A model generated the notes under the pieces. It saw only the letters and a program-made list of their open reading frames with translations. It was not told where the DNA came from and searched no databases. Both the position numbers and the translations under genes were made by a program. DNA of 64,000 bases, taken from the NCBI GenBank assembly GCA_963693305.1, contig OY855904.1, positions 40,909,304 through 40,973,303 on the forward strand, read 5' to 3'. The DNA comes from Meandrina meandrites. Its lineage: Eukaryota > Cnidaria > Anthozoa > Scleractinia > Meandrinidae. Each line of letters begins with the position of its first letter. The stretch's first letter is position 1. Below, piece by piece: positions 42,120 through 55,345 of the stretch.

Positions 42120-42860
42120 CAACAGTAATCCTTAAGTTTCCAGTAGCCTTAGCAAAGTAGACCAGTGAAGGAGTTGCTGTATCTATATACTCAGCACTCA
42201 ACGCTGGAGTTGCTGCCTGTTTCTATCACTAGTCTTACGTTTTCAACATACTTCACTTTTGTCCAGGATTGAACTCAGCTATTTTTAAACAGGTACGTCA
42301 CATGTGACTAGGTCGTTGGCCATTTTCATACTACTTCATATCTGACAGAATTATATGTTTGTAGGTGAACTTCTACCAATGAGGACACTTTGAGATGTTA
42401 ATAATAAAGGGCGTGAATGTCATGCGCGTTCAATCCTGGACATATCTGATATACGTAGCAGAGATAGCAGTTAGAGAGCTGCTGCATATATCAACAGTTG
42501 GATTTCTGCATGTATATCTACCAGCAACTCAAACGTGGTCCCAAGTTTACAGTAGCCTTAGCAAAGATAGCTGCAGGAGTGTTGCTGCACCCGTCTATCT
42601 ATCAACACTTGGATTTCTGAATGTTTCTATGCAATCACTTAACATTGGCCCCAAATTTACAGCGGCCTTAGCAGAGATAGCAGCGAGAGATTTGCTGCAT
42701 CTATCTTCCAACCACACGACAGTTGAGATTTTTGCTTGTATCTACCAATAACTTAACAGTAGTCTTACGTTTCCAAAAGCCTAAGCGAAAATAGCAGTGA
42801 GAGAGTTGCGGCCGCCAACTATCATCAGTTGGATTTACACATGAATCAACTGACGATCCT
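42120..42860. repeat. Degenerate tandem repeat, about 110-120 bp units
   Basis: Units share TTACAGTAGCCTTAGCAAAG, ATAGCAGTGAGAGAGTTGCT, GCATCTATCTA and CAnTTGGATTTCTGCATG. Clear units begin near 42140, 42545, 42657 and 42768, with a partial one near 42440. The 118-codon open frame at 42395 is repeat-derived. Confidence 0.75.
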
Positions 42861-42907
42861 CTCAAAAGAATTTATTAAACCTCAAGAAGCCTTTGTCACA
42901 GACAGCA

Positions 42908-42933
42908 GGGGGGGGGGGGGGGGGGGGGGGGGG
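42908..42933. repeat. Poly-G run
   Basis: 26 consecutive G. Possible assembly or length uncertainty. Confidence 0.9.
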
Positions 42934-43210
42934 ACTTATTGGATTAAATAAAGGATATGCCACCCGGTTCTCTAAAATCCTGACCATATCTCAGACGAAA
43001 GCAGATTTTGTATGGCTGCTTTCAGACCTCGCCGCGACAGCCATACCCGTTTAAGACCTGGCTGTTTGTAAATATACCGGTCTCATTTCAGGGCAAACGA
43101 ACAAATTTATTACCCTTTTGCAGACCTAAACAACTCCAAAACTATTTCTTCGGGCCAACAATTTAGGGGGAGCAGAGGGAGCAGGAAGGAGGGAGGAGGG
43201 GGAGCAGGGA

Positions 43211-43400
43211 AAGCGCAGTGGTGAGAACACTCGCTTCCACCCAACGTGGCTCGGGTTCGGTTCCCGAACCCCGCGTCACATGTGGGTTGAGTTTGTTGTT
43301 GGTCCTTGATCCTGCTCCAAGGGTTTTCTCCGGACTCTCCAACACTTCTAAAATACAGTTCGTTTGGGAATTCGAGGGTCACAGGTTACGTGCTACCCTC
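43211..43400 (+). repeat. tRNA-derived SINE
   Basis: A box GCGCAGTGGTGAGAACACT, B box TCGGGTTCGGTTCCCGAAC, then a body with GTTGAGTTTGTTGTTGGTCC and TTTTCTCCGGACTCTCC. The 3' end is uncertain. Confidence 0.75.
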
Positions 43401-44726
43401 GTTAAACAAAGTCAATTAAACACATACCTTTATACTTTGGAGAGGGGGAACCCCCACCCCCGTCCCCTAAAACCGGAGTTCCGGGTTTGCATGTTGGACA
43501 TTTTAGCTATGCCATCAAACGATAAAGCTCTTAAACTGTGAAGCATTTCTAGTTGAACAGCAAGTACTATATTTTGTGATGCGGAGATTTACTGCCCTGA
43601 GGGTCAGTTTGCTGTCAATCTCCACAAAATGGATTCGAATACTCTTTCTCTCTCTCTATGTTATGAGGCAGGCTTTTAAAAGCTGTAATAAGCAACTTAT
43701 AAATATTAAACATTGATGAATCTTACACTTTCTACAAGCAGCCTGTTACTGTTAATTGACAAAAAAAAATTCAACTTAGTCACTAGTCTGGAGGTTACTT
43801 TGCTCACAAACAATAGTACCTGTATTATTACTTGAACCTTCTTGCTTCTCAACAGAAAATGTAAAACTGTAAAATGATATAGGAAGTGTTGTACCACTGA
43901 TAGAAGTCGCAAGCTAACAGTTACTGTCGATACCCTCAGCGGAGGTTTTTTTAACACCAGTAGCAACTATATATTAATCAGTACCTGCAAGTGTATGATA
44001 AGCAATTATTCTCCATTTAGTAAAGTTAACTATAAGTAGCCTAACTTTGTGATGTTTAATTAGCACCATTGTAAATGTAGATCAAGTAAACTATCTGTAT
44101 TCGCTCACCTCGATAAGCTTTTTATAGTTTTTCTGAGTGTCGTTACCAATATTTTGTTTTAATTATATTATTTTTAATTATAAAGTTCTTGTTGTTGTTA
44201 TAAACTATTTATCGTATAGAACAGCTCAACTTCCTGTGAATTGCAGTTAAATTGACGTAGAACCATTGTAATGTCACGTAAGAGTTCAAAAGTACTGCTC
44301 GTAGCTTTAACGCAAATAAAATGCATTTTTTATTGTCTCTAACAGACTAATCGTGATTATAATTAACATATGGTAGCCAAAATCGAGTCTCAGGTCAAGA
44401 AACAGAAGTCAATTCCACATTAAAAACCATTCACAAAGGTACTGGTCGGTACTTCGTACTCCAAGAGCGAAATTTATATCGAACTTCTACAATTTCAAAG
44501 TTTTATATAGTTTCAGGTTTATATGTTTACAAGATGTGGCGTCCTATTCATTTCGTTGTTCAACCATATTTCTGGCCCCGACGTTTACAACGTTTTGAAA
44601 GGAACCACTGAAGTAGAACTGTAAAAAAGAATTAAAGTGACCAGTCTCGGCAGGTTTGGCCCAGCGCGATTTTTTCTAGCTAATATTCTATTTTTCGTAC
44701 GTATACCTAATGGGTGAAAGTCAATA

Positions 44727-44906
44727 GGCCATTTCCGAGTTACCTTTTGCCTCTGTGCCAAAACGAGTCTACGCACGAAACCATTCATATGAAAACGAGT
44801 TTCACCTGCACGGCCATTTTCATGCAAATCAAAGTCATTTTCATTTGAATGGTATCGCACGAGGACTCGTTTTGAAAATGAGGCAAAGGGCAACTCGGAA
44901 ATGGCC
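44727..44906. mobile_element. 180-bp MITE with TA flanks
   Basis: Ends GGCCATTTCCGAGTTACCTT / complement GGCAACTCGGAAATGGCC, flanked by TA (44725-44726 and 44907-44908). The interior is itself largely palindromic. Tc1/mariner-like target choice is inferred only from TA. Confidence 0.75.
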
Positions 44907-46154
44907 TATTTCATGTATTGAGTCACATATCAGTTGTTGTTGACTTGAAACAAAATAACAAGAAAAATAAAGTGCACTCATAGTATTCACTCATGAAGAA
45001 GAAGGAATGTGGCATCCAATTACATACGGGACCTGAAAGTGAATTTAGTTGTCTTACAGGTAGGCGACAGCCTTTATTCCACGAGATTGTAAGATTTCCG
45101 GTTCCTAAATGATGTTTTATTGTGTCAGCTTCTCTTTAGAAGTCTTATACACCCGAAAGGTTTGTGAAATATTGTTATTTATGCTAAAATCGTTTCGTAT
45201 GAAGACCTTTCTTGTAATGTAAACAAACTTGTTTGAAAAATGAGCAAAATTGCCGACAGATTACGCTAAAATAAGTTCCCTTTTAAAAACCACAATATAT
45301 TTTTACATTTCCATGCTCTTTGACTTCTTCCTAGTTGGTATGGATTCAAATATTGTGTGAAAAAGTTGGGCTTTTGCGCAATACCGAGTTGAAAATGTGC
45401 ACTTTTTGAGCTATTGCTTTTAATGGCGAAGCAGGTTTTGAGGTTTCAAACAAAAAATAATTTCATGTAGTAAGTTTCTGTTAAACGAGCCAAACGTCCC
45501 GTACTATGTTCTGATAAAGGACCAATTTAATCCAGGAAAGCTAAAACAACAAAGTATTTTGAAGCGGTGAGTTAGACAATATTTGCTATTTTTACTCGTC
45601 ACCACACACTGCTAAAAGCAGGCCAGCTGAGGTTGAAGCGGATTTAATTCATAAAAAAAAATGTTTTGTAGCATTTGCAAAAAAACTAAAGTGAATGAAG
45701 ACAGACTCGTGGGCAAAGTTTAAAAGAGATCGATTTTTCGATGCGAAATTCAGCGGACGGTTTCACACAGACTGCCTCTTAAGTACTGAATTATTACTTC
45801 CCGGAGTTCTTCTATAAAATAGTAGTTTGGAACGTGTTTCCTTTTTAACAATTTCCCTGTCATGGGTCTCTGTGTTAAAATGGTCTCTAATACATGTCCA
45901 ACATTAGATTTAATTTTCCCTCCTTGCTACACGCCAGTTTTGTTTTAGGAAAATGTGTTACAAAGTCAAGGGTTTTAAATGGGGGTAATTTGCATAAGCT
46001 ATTGACGACTTTCTAAAACGTCAGCGTGTGAATTTTGGACGCGGCCTCTGTGGCGACCAGAGGCGGAGGCTTGTAATAATGAGATGAAGGCATAGAAATC
46101 AGCAAGTCAACAATAGAATTAAATGGAAGTGGACGGAAAATAGAAAGAGGGTGC

Positions 46155-46450
46155 AATTTGAACAAAACTGGGTTTTGACCCAGCCTAAAGATCACCTAAT
46201 ATTAAACAAATACATTAATAGCGAGTATATAATGACCACTAGCTGCAAAAAATTCATTATATTTTCCTCAAAACCCACGCCCTGTCGAATAAAATGGAGA
46301 AGTGGTTTTAGAATAAAATGGCAGTGAACAAAATTGGGTCTTGACCCGACCTTAAGATCATCTAATATTAAACAAATACGTTAACAGCGGGTAAACAATA
46401 ACCACTAGCCACAAAAATCATTATATTCTCCTTAAACCCACGCCCTGTCG
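46155..46450. repeat. Tandem duplication, about 165-bp period
   Basis: GAACAAAACTGGGTTTTGACC, CACCTAATATTAAACAAATA, ACCACTAGCnnCAAAAA and AACCCACGCCCTGTCG each occur twice in order. Confidence 0.85.
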
Positions 46451-49449
46451 TGCCCTGCTTTCAAGAGTAGATCGTTTTTTTTTTTTGTTGAAAGATTAAC
46501 CGAATTCATCATGACCATGTTTCATGTATAAATTGTAATTTAGATTTCTGAGTGGGAGCATGATTATTTTGAAATTCAAGAACAGGCTATTATAACGGTT
46601 CTTAATTGACAATCAAACATTTCTATTCAGGTGACAACAGCAGAGAGTAGCGAGAGATGACAACTGCGCTATGTAACAGATTGCGTTTGTCAGCGATGAC
46701 AGTTTATTAAACGAACGTGCCCAGCTGCCTTTGATCCCGCTTAAGTAACTTAATTTCTCACGCTTCTATTTTGCGGTATCCAAAAAATCCAGGGAACCGT
46801 ATAGAAAAGGTTTTTTAGACGTTTTTGTGTTCCCCTGTACTGAAAATAAGTTCAAAAGCCAAGTAATGAACAGGATGTCAGCTATTAAGAGGCTGTGAAC
46901 CTAAAAAATGACTAATGAATTTGGCTCGAAAAAATAGATTAGGTTGATACAGGTTACTAAACTTAAACTTGCAACTGTATTAATATCGGGTTCTCTTTCG
47001 AGGCATAACATAAATATTTTTTTTTGGCTCGCTTAGCGAGGACTTACGAGGCCTTAAAACAGGTTCAGGAAATTAAGCGCGTATTAAACCATACTTGGCG
47101 GCCAAACCGAGCTGTCACTCCATGAAGTTAAATTCAAGTTTGGATTTCTTACTTCAGTTCCACCTTGGAGCAGGATTTCGGTGCGTCAAAATCTATTTTT
47201 GGATTTCGTGTTTTATTGGGAAATGACAAATCCGGATCTCAAAATCCAGATCCTGATTTTTTTCCAATCGAATGCCACTTAAGTACACGGAGCAGGAGTT
47301 TGTCGTGCATTTTAAAAGAGTTGTTAAACTAATTAGCTAGGGTTTTTCGATTAATCGGAAATTTCGCTTAAATGGAACACATTTTTCCGCCTGTTGAAAA
47401 TGTTAATGAACTCACTTATGAATTTAAAAAAATTATCTGCTTGCCTCTTTTGTACGTTTCAATATCCCTCATAAAAACACATTCTACTTAAGTCTCATCC
47501 TCGGAGACCACTAACTGCCCCCAAGAGCTGGCCCTGGGTCTCCAAAGATCCTGTAGTCTTAAAAGTGCAAAGTTATTATTGGCTCTGATTGACAGGAGCT
47601 TGCACCGAAATTGCACCATCATGCAAACTGAAACAGACACTACTTTGTCCATCCAATTAAATTAGAAAGGCGGAAAAAGTCTTTCCATTTTCACTAAATC
47701 GGTTAACCACATTTCCGTTTTTGACAGATTAAAACATAGAACTTGACTATAACTTAAGTACACAAGAGCAGGTGTTTCTCAGGTATTTCATTAAAGAAGT
47801 TAAAACTGTTTTAATTCTTGACCGATGAAAATGTTTTTACTGCCAAACTTAGTTCTGGACTGATCAAGGGATTGTGAATTGCTTAAAATAATTCTCCGCC
47901 AATTGTATATCTTGACTGATAGTGATCCTTAAGTCAACCTCGAAGGCCGCTGTTTCAAGCATTCGTCGTCACTTTTTCAAAGGTGGGTTTGCATCTCGCT
48001 CGGCTGCATGGAATGACATCTAGCTAGGCTTTGCTATGGTTAATCAGAATGAAGTACGTTAGTTGCTTGCCAGATTAGAGCAGCTACATTCCCGCTCTCA
48101 TTGGTAATATATAGATTTAGGCAGGCCTAAAAGCGGAGCTCCCATTTATTAATTTTTTGCTTGAATTTACAGTGTTTTGATGTCCCTGCACTTTATTGGG
48201 TTCCCCACTAATGCACGGAGGCGCACATGTCAAATTTTAGTATAAAAACTTTTTATAACTTTTACTGTACACGAATAAACCTCCTAGAGCAAATCAGTGT
48301 AAAAAAGGACCTCGATGAAGGCAAGGAAATTTGTTTTGATTTACTTCAAAACAGTCAAGGCCATACAATCAACTCAAGGCAAAAAAAAAAAACAGCGCGA
48401 AAAAAGTCAACACGCGGCTAAAGAAAATGAGTTCACGCCAGAACAAAGAAAAACACGGCTGCAAAACAAAACTGGCAAATTCATTGCGAGCCGGTTATGC
48501 AAGTTATTTTAAAGCAGTTTTTTTGTGTGAGTTGTGGCAGTTTGTGATTTCGAAGTGGTGCTCGCTATCTAACAAGCGAACAATGTAGTTTGAGCCGTCT
48601 TGTTTTGGTTCCATGATTAACTATTCTGTTTTATAGTACACGTTGCTTAATACGTTAGAGAATTTTACGTAGAGAACTACATGAATTTTCTTTGTTTCTG
48701 GTAAGCAAATGTGCGGTAGAAAAAGTCTGAACTCACTCACCCAGGCACAGGTAATACGCAACGAAACCGGCGTAAAAAAATCACGCGTACGAGATTTAAC
48801 ATACACTCACTGAAATAAACAATGCGAGCGAAAATAGAGCAGTTGGATAATAAATCGCTTAAATTCATTTTAGTGTGCAGTATCATTGAGTAGTTTTACT
48901 AGTTTTGGTTTGGACTTGCGGGATTTTCCTCAGTATAAGTGTAGTTTGTAATATTTTGCAAAGGCGAAACGTGTTTTTGGTCCGAGTACATGTAGTTCAA
49001 TAATTTAATTTTCTTTTCAAATGAAAATCCAAAAATGAATTTTACAGTTTACTCCACTATAAACTAAAACACAGCATTTGAAACCAAACATGCATTTAAT
49101 AGACAACGTCTGTATAAAATGTACAAAGGTGATTAAAGCTAAGAGGTTTGAAAGCAGCATTAAGAAATAATGGAATTTATAAATATGTAAGCCTACGGAA
49201 AGGTCTGAAAAACGATACAACTTCGAATTCGTTTGTAAATGACTGAAGTATAAACATATTCTCACAATAAAAACAGACTTCAGCTTAGGGTATAAATTAT
49301 GTTTGTTACCTTACATTTGGAAAAGGCTTGTAAATTCTGCAGGGCAAAGCTTTCAAACCAGCACCATATTAAATATCGGAAACGAACACGCCATTTTCCA
49401 TGCGAGCTTTAATACTCCAACTCCAACTCCATCGAGATATACATTATAT

Positions 49450-51657
49450 CAGGAGCCATAATGGAAGGAGACCGTAAGCGCGAGATCTGGCCTTGTCCCT
49501 ATGATATGGGTCAAAATTTCTATTTTTAGAACAAATCGTGTCATCCCGCGAGGCGCGCGCGCGTACTGCCGCGAGGATTTCGCGAGGACGTCGCGCGGAG
49601 AAATATAAACAAAATGGCGTCCAAAATAACCTCTGCAAGTGAAGTAAACACTGGCTTTCTTTCATCAGTTTCTATTCCTAATTTACGTCAAGGTCTCCTT
49701 GAGCACTTCTTTGAATGTAGCCATGAAAGTGAGGATGATTCAAGTGATTCGGATGTCTGCAGTAGTATTTTTTTCGGACAAATCCAGTCGCGAAGACTCG
49801 TTAAACATGTCGTACGAGGAACACACAGTGGTCAAGACAATTTACTAAACGTTTCACAGCGCAGCGATATGGGCAACCAAATCGAAACCAAAGAATACAG
49901 AATGACAGCAAAAAAGGAGAAAACATATTTTTGCCGAAATACGATTGTATACGCCATTTCGACCTTTCCTTGATGCTTTGTTGTAAGTTACATGTGACTT
50001 TCATATCATATGAAATTACATATATATTGCAGAATGAAAATATTTTCATTTAAGTCACTTATCTGACTAATGCTGCTCCAAAATATTTCTTTTAGTATCC
50101 TGTATTATAATTCGCAGTGCAGCTAAAACATTGTTGAAAAGTATGGAAAGATCGGAAACTTCCAGCAAAAGTTGTAAACAAATGAAGCAGAAGAGGATTC
50201 ATTTTTTTCGAATTAAAAAAATCTACCTATTTTTCTTCGTTTATTTTCAAGTATGAAAAAATGCAGCATATGTGCAAATGGCTTTATCTAGTTTCGTGTG
50301 TCTAGTCTCGATGAAACCGATTCGACTTTGGCTCGCCAAGATAGCTACCTTTCGTCTTCAATTTTGGAGCGCTTTGAAAACGCTTTTGTTACAGTAAATT
50401 ATTCACACCACCCGCATTCTCAAGATTATTTAGCACCTGGAAATAAACATGCCACGGTTAAAATTGCGGCTGAGCTTTGTATTCATGCATTTTATTTAGC
50501 AACGAATGTGGTATGTGGCGTACCATGTTCAATTCCAGCTGCTAAATAATCTTGAGAATGCCGCAAGTTTGAATAATTTACTGTTACCCGAGGGTTTTCA
50601 AATTGAAGACGCGAAGTAGCTATCTTGGCAAGCAAAATTCGATGCATTTCATCGAGACCAGATTCACGAAAGTAGACAAAGCCGTTTGCATATATGCTGT
50701 ATTTTCTCATACTTACAAATATAAGAAAAAAAATCCGTAGTTTTTTTTTAATTCGAATTTACGCACTGTAAACCTCTTCCTCCTAATTTGTTTACAACTT
50801 TTATTTGCTAGGAGTTTCTGATCTTTCCATAGTTTTCAGCAACGTTTTAGTTGGCATTAAGCTTTCAAATAATCTATGGGATCCTAGCATAACTTGAACG
50901 TTGTTGTAGCTCCCAATTATACACGAGCATAATATTTTGAAGCGAAAGTTCAACAGTCAACTGTGCAGCAATTTCTACTCAGCCGATGTCGTTGAAACTT
51001 GCTCACACTAAAAATTGGATAATTTGAACTTGTTGACTTTGATAAGAAAAAATCTATCGTCGCGTTTAGAAAATATTCGCGTTTTTTTCATAAATATATT
51101 TTTTCAAAAGCGCTAATATCTCGTGATCGTTTGCCTTGTTTGCCCTTTACTTTAAAGCTTTATAAAATTTGAACATTTGCTATTTCGATTGCTAAAAAAT
51201 AGAAAAATCGGGTCAGGTTTACATGCCCAAAGCTTGATTTATAAAAGAGCACCTCCGTTCCCCAAAAATAGCGCGGGCCATCTTAACCTAAGTACAATCC
51301 AAATGTAAACGAGTCATCGTGAATTTTATCTTACTGAGAAAACTTCTCTAGATTAGTCTTGTGCTTAACTGACAAAAAATCCAGGAGATGAATTTAGCAC
51401 GACACGGAAGCTGCACAGCCTAATGTACAATTTTATGGTTCACAGAACGACTGATTTATTTTTCGTTCTCAAGTTTTAACACAGAGTCTTTTGTGGCAGA
51501 TTTACTCGCGACTCACATGATACACGCAACTCCGGCAACATCGACGCGAGAACCCACGCATCCGCGCGTGTCTGCCTGTTCTAAAAATATAAAAATTGTC
51601 TCGTATCATAGGGTGCGTGGATGTCGCGCTTACGGTCTCCTCCCATTATGGCTCCTG
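49450..51657. mobile_element. Nested foldback DNA transposon with 7-bp target duplication
   Basis: Ends CAGGAGCCATAATGG and complement; imperfect TIRs of about 60 bp continue with AGGAGACCGTAAGCGCGA. ATTATAT flanks both sides (49443-49449 and 51658-51664); copy A shows the empty site ACATTATATGAATT. The centre is a second, larger foldback (about 50120-50450 against 50530-50855) containing GATTATTTAGCA and GCCAAGATAGCTAC in both orientations. Superfamily unresolved; CAG ends recall hAT or P-like groups, but the 7-bp duplication is not diagnostic. Confidence 0.82.
49614..49973 (+). CDS. Hypothetical ORF in nested transposon
   Basis: 119 codons from AAAATGGCG. It starts MASKITSASEVNTGFLSSVS and has an acidic SHESEDDSSDSDVCSS stretch. 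It could be the first exon of a transposon protein. I do not recognise it, and it may be chance. Confidence 0.3.
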   Translation: MASKITSASEVNTGFLSSVSIPNLRQGLLEHFFECSHESEDDSSDSDVCSSIFFGQIQSRRLVKHVVRGTHSGQDNLLNVSQRSDMGNQIETKEYRMTAKKEKTYFCRNTIVYAISTFP

Positions 51658-52296
51658 ATTATATGAATTATCAGCGAAGATCAATCTCTTCCTTTCTTAC
51701 GATGTAGCTGTTGACAGTCTTTTATCCATCACTTCTTGAACTTGACCGGCTCTGAGCTCCCTTTTAGTTCGGCTTAAAGTCAGCTTAATTAAGCAGCCGC
51801 AGGAACCGTAGACAGTTCTTCAACTCTCGCTGTTTTTGACTTCTTGTCCGATATATCATATTCAGGTTGGCAAACATTTCGGATGTTCACGCTAAGAGGC
51901 TATCCCTAAATCATTTGGCATACGTTTCCATGATGTAGATGAGTAAATAAAGCAAGAAATATTCACGAAGATCTATGTTTTCCAGCAGCTTTGTTCGCCT
52001 CTTTCATTCAGCTTAAAAAGCGAACAAGGTGCCACCCGTGCCACAGATTTTTGCCGCCTCTTCATACAATCGCGTCGTTTAAGTTAAAATGAAATGTCCA
52101 GATCATTTTATAACATGAGAAAAAAACCTCTGAAGTAATGCAGTGTTCTCACAGATTTTTACGACAGGTAACTCAACTCTAAATGAACCGAATATGTTTT
52201 TGTGTCACGTTTTGCGTAAGAAGGACTCCAAATCACTCTCCAAATCAAGGACAAAGGCAAACAGGCAAACTCGTCCCCAGGCCTAATCCGTGCGTA

Positions 52297-52376
52297 CGGG
52301 CGTACGTACGGACGTACGGACGTACGGACGTACGGACGTACGGACGTACGGACGTACGGACGTACGGACGTACGGA
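52297..52376. repeat. ACGTACGG-type microsatellite
   Basis: About ten 8-bp units in copy B; only two or three in copy A at 18786-18808. Confidence 0.9.
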
Positions 52377-52484
52377 TGGACATGACGTCATAACCAAATT
52401 TTCTCGGCTTGATGGATTAACCAAATTATATAGCTATGGATGCTCCGCCCGCGGGCGCCTTCGGCGCCCGCGGGAGCTCCGCTA

Positions 52485-54291
52485 TAAATAGAATATATTT
52501 TATTTTACGTTCCTTACATACGAATGAATAGATGTCAATTCATGTAAGTCAGTATCCTTTCCAATACCTTTTTTGGACTGAAGTTGACTTCTTTATCACC
52601 ACAAGCATGACGAAATAAAGATTTCTCATCTTGTACTCTTTGCAACAGGATACTAACGGGTTGGACAAGGCAACGAAATTTTTTTACTAATTGTGTTTAT
52701 CCACTTTTCGACTTGGAAGCTCATTGCCTGCGATACCTTAAAACAAACCCTGCTTGATTTAAGGACATCGCTATATTTACAAAGAATATAAATGGCCTAC
52801 TCTGAACGGGGTATTTGTGACTACAACAGTTCGCCGTCGAACATTTTGGAAACCAATCACAGATTCCCCGTAGCAAAAGTCTTATCGTTCATCACTATTA
52901 TTCCTTTCTTCTTTGTCGCTGTTTAAACGCCTTGTCACTTGACGGAACTTACTCTAACAGAGCGTTAGGGAAGCTGTAGGTGCACTTATTGTAAAAATCA
53001 TAATGTTTTTATGGGCAGAGTTTTACGGTCATGTACTCACAGAAGCATCAATCGAATAGAACGTAAGTAAAAATCATTTAAGATTGTGATTTGTTGAATC
53101 TACAACGGCTCAAATTATGAAGATTTTTGAGATTTTAACGTAAAAAGCTAACACCAGTATCTGAAACTATGGTTTATTAGTTAAGTATTGAAAAACAAAA
53201 GGGTGTCAGGGATTTCCTCTATTTTGGATATTTTTCTTGTGACAGCCGCGAACGCAACAGGATCGGCAAAATTTTCGATACTGTAACTTTACGGCTCGAT
53301 AAAAAGATAACCAATAAGAATTAAGAAAAAGCCTGACACCCTTTGAGAGATTGATGCTTGCTGATTAACATTATGCAGTGATTTTGCAGTCGTGGCTGTG
53401 TTTGATGCCCGATTAATTTGGCGGAATGACGCTCGGTCGTTTTCTGTTTACCAGCTTCATTCTTCTCAAGAATGGCTCTGCCAAACAGCGGATATTTTGT
53501 TCAATTTCTACAGTTCTTTACCTTTCTATTGATATATTATAGTTTGTGGTAGTTTACTTTAAAACAACGCGCGTACGATTCCAAAGGACACCATCGAAGG
53601 TATTGTGTAACCTTAAAGGGAAAATCCACTCTTTCGACAAGTTGACGTTAAATTGTTTGAAATACTACGAGAAAAGCAAGCTCTCATTTTCGACCTCAGT
53701 GCCTTCGCTGTCGTGGTTATTCATTGGCTCAAAAGCTCGGAGGACGAAAACTCTTCTTCTCTTGGCACGTGTGCCACTTTTCAGGCGGTAATCTCGGCCC
53801 GTCTCCGCCTAATGTTTCTGGCATTTACACGGAGAAACTCAAGCGGGCTGTGAGCTATATATTATCGGCCTGCGTGCCAAAATTTAGGAGTACCGTCCCC
53901 AAAATAACTGCCGTGTAAATAGGACAATTAAATGACTTTTTGAGGGAATATTTTATATTTGCGTTCGTGTAGTGTCATTTGCGGCCCGTGCGCGAAGCGC
54001 AAGGGGCGCATTCGGCGAAGCGCGTCTGAATATGTGAACAGCTGTCATATAAGTCCAGGGACGCAAAAAATTAAGAGTGCCTTTCTTATTTTTAAGGGTG
54101 CCGTTCAGGACACACCATCGGAAATATTTTGCCGTGTAAATCAAGCTGGCCGTGTCCAAAACTATCGGTCCGCGCGCCAAAATTTAGGAGTGCCGTGCCC
54201 AAAATGAATGTCGTGTAAATGCGTCTTGATACTTGGCAGTGCATGCGTGAAATATAGGAACACCCATCGTCCTTAATAGGATAATTTAATG
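52485..54291. other. Intergenic stretch with a direct repeat
   Basis: The segment GCCAAAATTTAGGAGTnCCG...CCCAAAAT...GTGTAAAT occurs at 53865-53919 and 54163-54218. No gene recognised. Confidence 0.6.
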
Positions 54292-54830
54292 TATAGATTT
54301 AGGCAGGCCTAAAAGCGGAGCTCCAATTTATTAATTTCATTACTAAATAGGTAGCCACACTATATTTCTAAGCTTATACAGTGGCCCATATAGGTACAAA
54401 ATAAATTTTAATCGCTTATGGTTATTTAAAAAACCTCTCATGGTTTTGTTGACGAAAGCGACGTCAATATATTTCGTGGTCCCGTCTGAATTTTCTTTCC
54501 TGGGACAGCCTGTCACTGACAGGTTCTAAAATTGAATTTGACGAGTGCATTTTATTGGGTTCCTCACGTACGCACGTCGGCGCAAAACAAATCTTTATAA
54601 CGTTTTCTGTACACTAATTAATACACCTCCAGGACCTCTATGAGTTTTTCAATGTAAAAAGAATCTTAACCTTGTTTTGATTTACTACAAAACTGTCAGG
54701 GCAAGAAAATCAACTCAAGGCAAAAACACAATACAGAAAAACAAAGTGAACTCGCTGCTAAACACAGTAAACAAAATGAACTCACTCCACGGCAAACTGA
54801 GAAAATCGAGGGACTCTGTAAAGTGTGGAA

Positions 54831-55345
54831 ACCAGGGCGCTAAAAAGGAAGGGCGGCGAAACGGCCAGAGCGCTCTTGGGCGATGCGTGATGCGGAGTAG
54901 GACTGGGTCGAGCGCGCTTCACTGCAGCAAATTGGAAGTTCAAAACATGGCGGCAAGTGAGAGTCGATGGCTGGTGGAGAAAAGTGATTGCTACACAAAA
55001 ACAGTAAGACGATTGTGCGAAATTCTTTTGGAAATGAAATAACGACATGTTTCCTTAACTGTAAGAAGTTAGAAAGACTTTGATTCTGTGAACGCAGTGT
55101 TGAATTATCATAAATAAAACCAACTTGCTCGAAATGCGTTTTCCCTTTCTTCGAACGCTATAAAATCAAGCACCAATTTCAAGGAAAATATGGTAGCAGA
55201 TGGCTCAATTTTCAAGCAGTAAGTAGAGTAAGTATTGCTTTTTCATCGGTGTAAATCTCATTCTGAACTTTTTTGAACTTTTTGAGTTAGAGGCTTTGAA
55301 AGTTTATACTTAATACCTTGGGATATACCACTTTTCCAGCTTCGA
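54831..55345. repeat. Left arm of large foldback
   Basis: Starts CCAGGGCGCTAAAAAGG and contains CGATGCGTGATGCGGAGTAG and GTTTTGAACTTCC-side sequence in complement. Inverted copy at 58395-58956. The open frames here (54677-55048, both strands) have mirror versions in the other arm and look incidental. Confidence 0.8.

Larger units (their letters stand above)
43401..48107. other. Intergenic stretch between genes 2 and 3
   Basis: Contains a 180-bp MITE (44727-44906) and a 175-bp tandem duplication (46155-46450). No protein-coding exon recognised in the rest. Confidence 0.6.
48108..52484. mobile_element. Helentron-like element, copy B, with nested insertion
   Basis: Nearly identical to copy A over both flanks of the insertion, including the 3' hairpin and the CGTACGGA microsatellite, which is expanded here (about 52297-52376) relative to copy A. 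A 2208-bp transposon interrupts it at 49450-51657. A deletion of about 16 bp relative to copy A occurs near 48777. Confidence 0.75.

Noticed and set aside
42395..42751. 118-codon open frame
   Set aside because: Periodic sequence from the degenerate tandem repeat.
52183..52491. 102-codon frame rich in RTYGRTDV repeats
   Set aside because: Translation of the ACGTACGG microsatellite in Helentron-like copy B.
54677..55048. Overlapping frames with mirror versions at 58746-59048
   Set aside because: They are the two strands of foldback arms, not independent genes.
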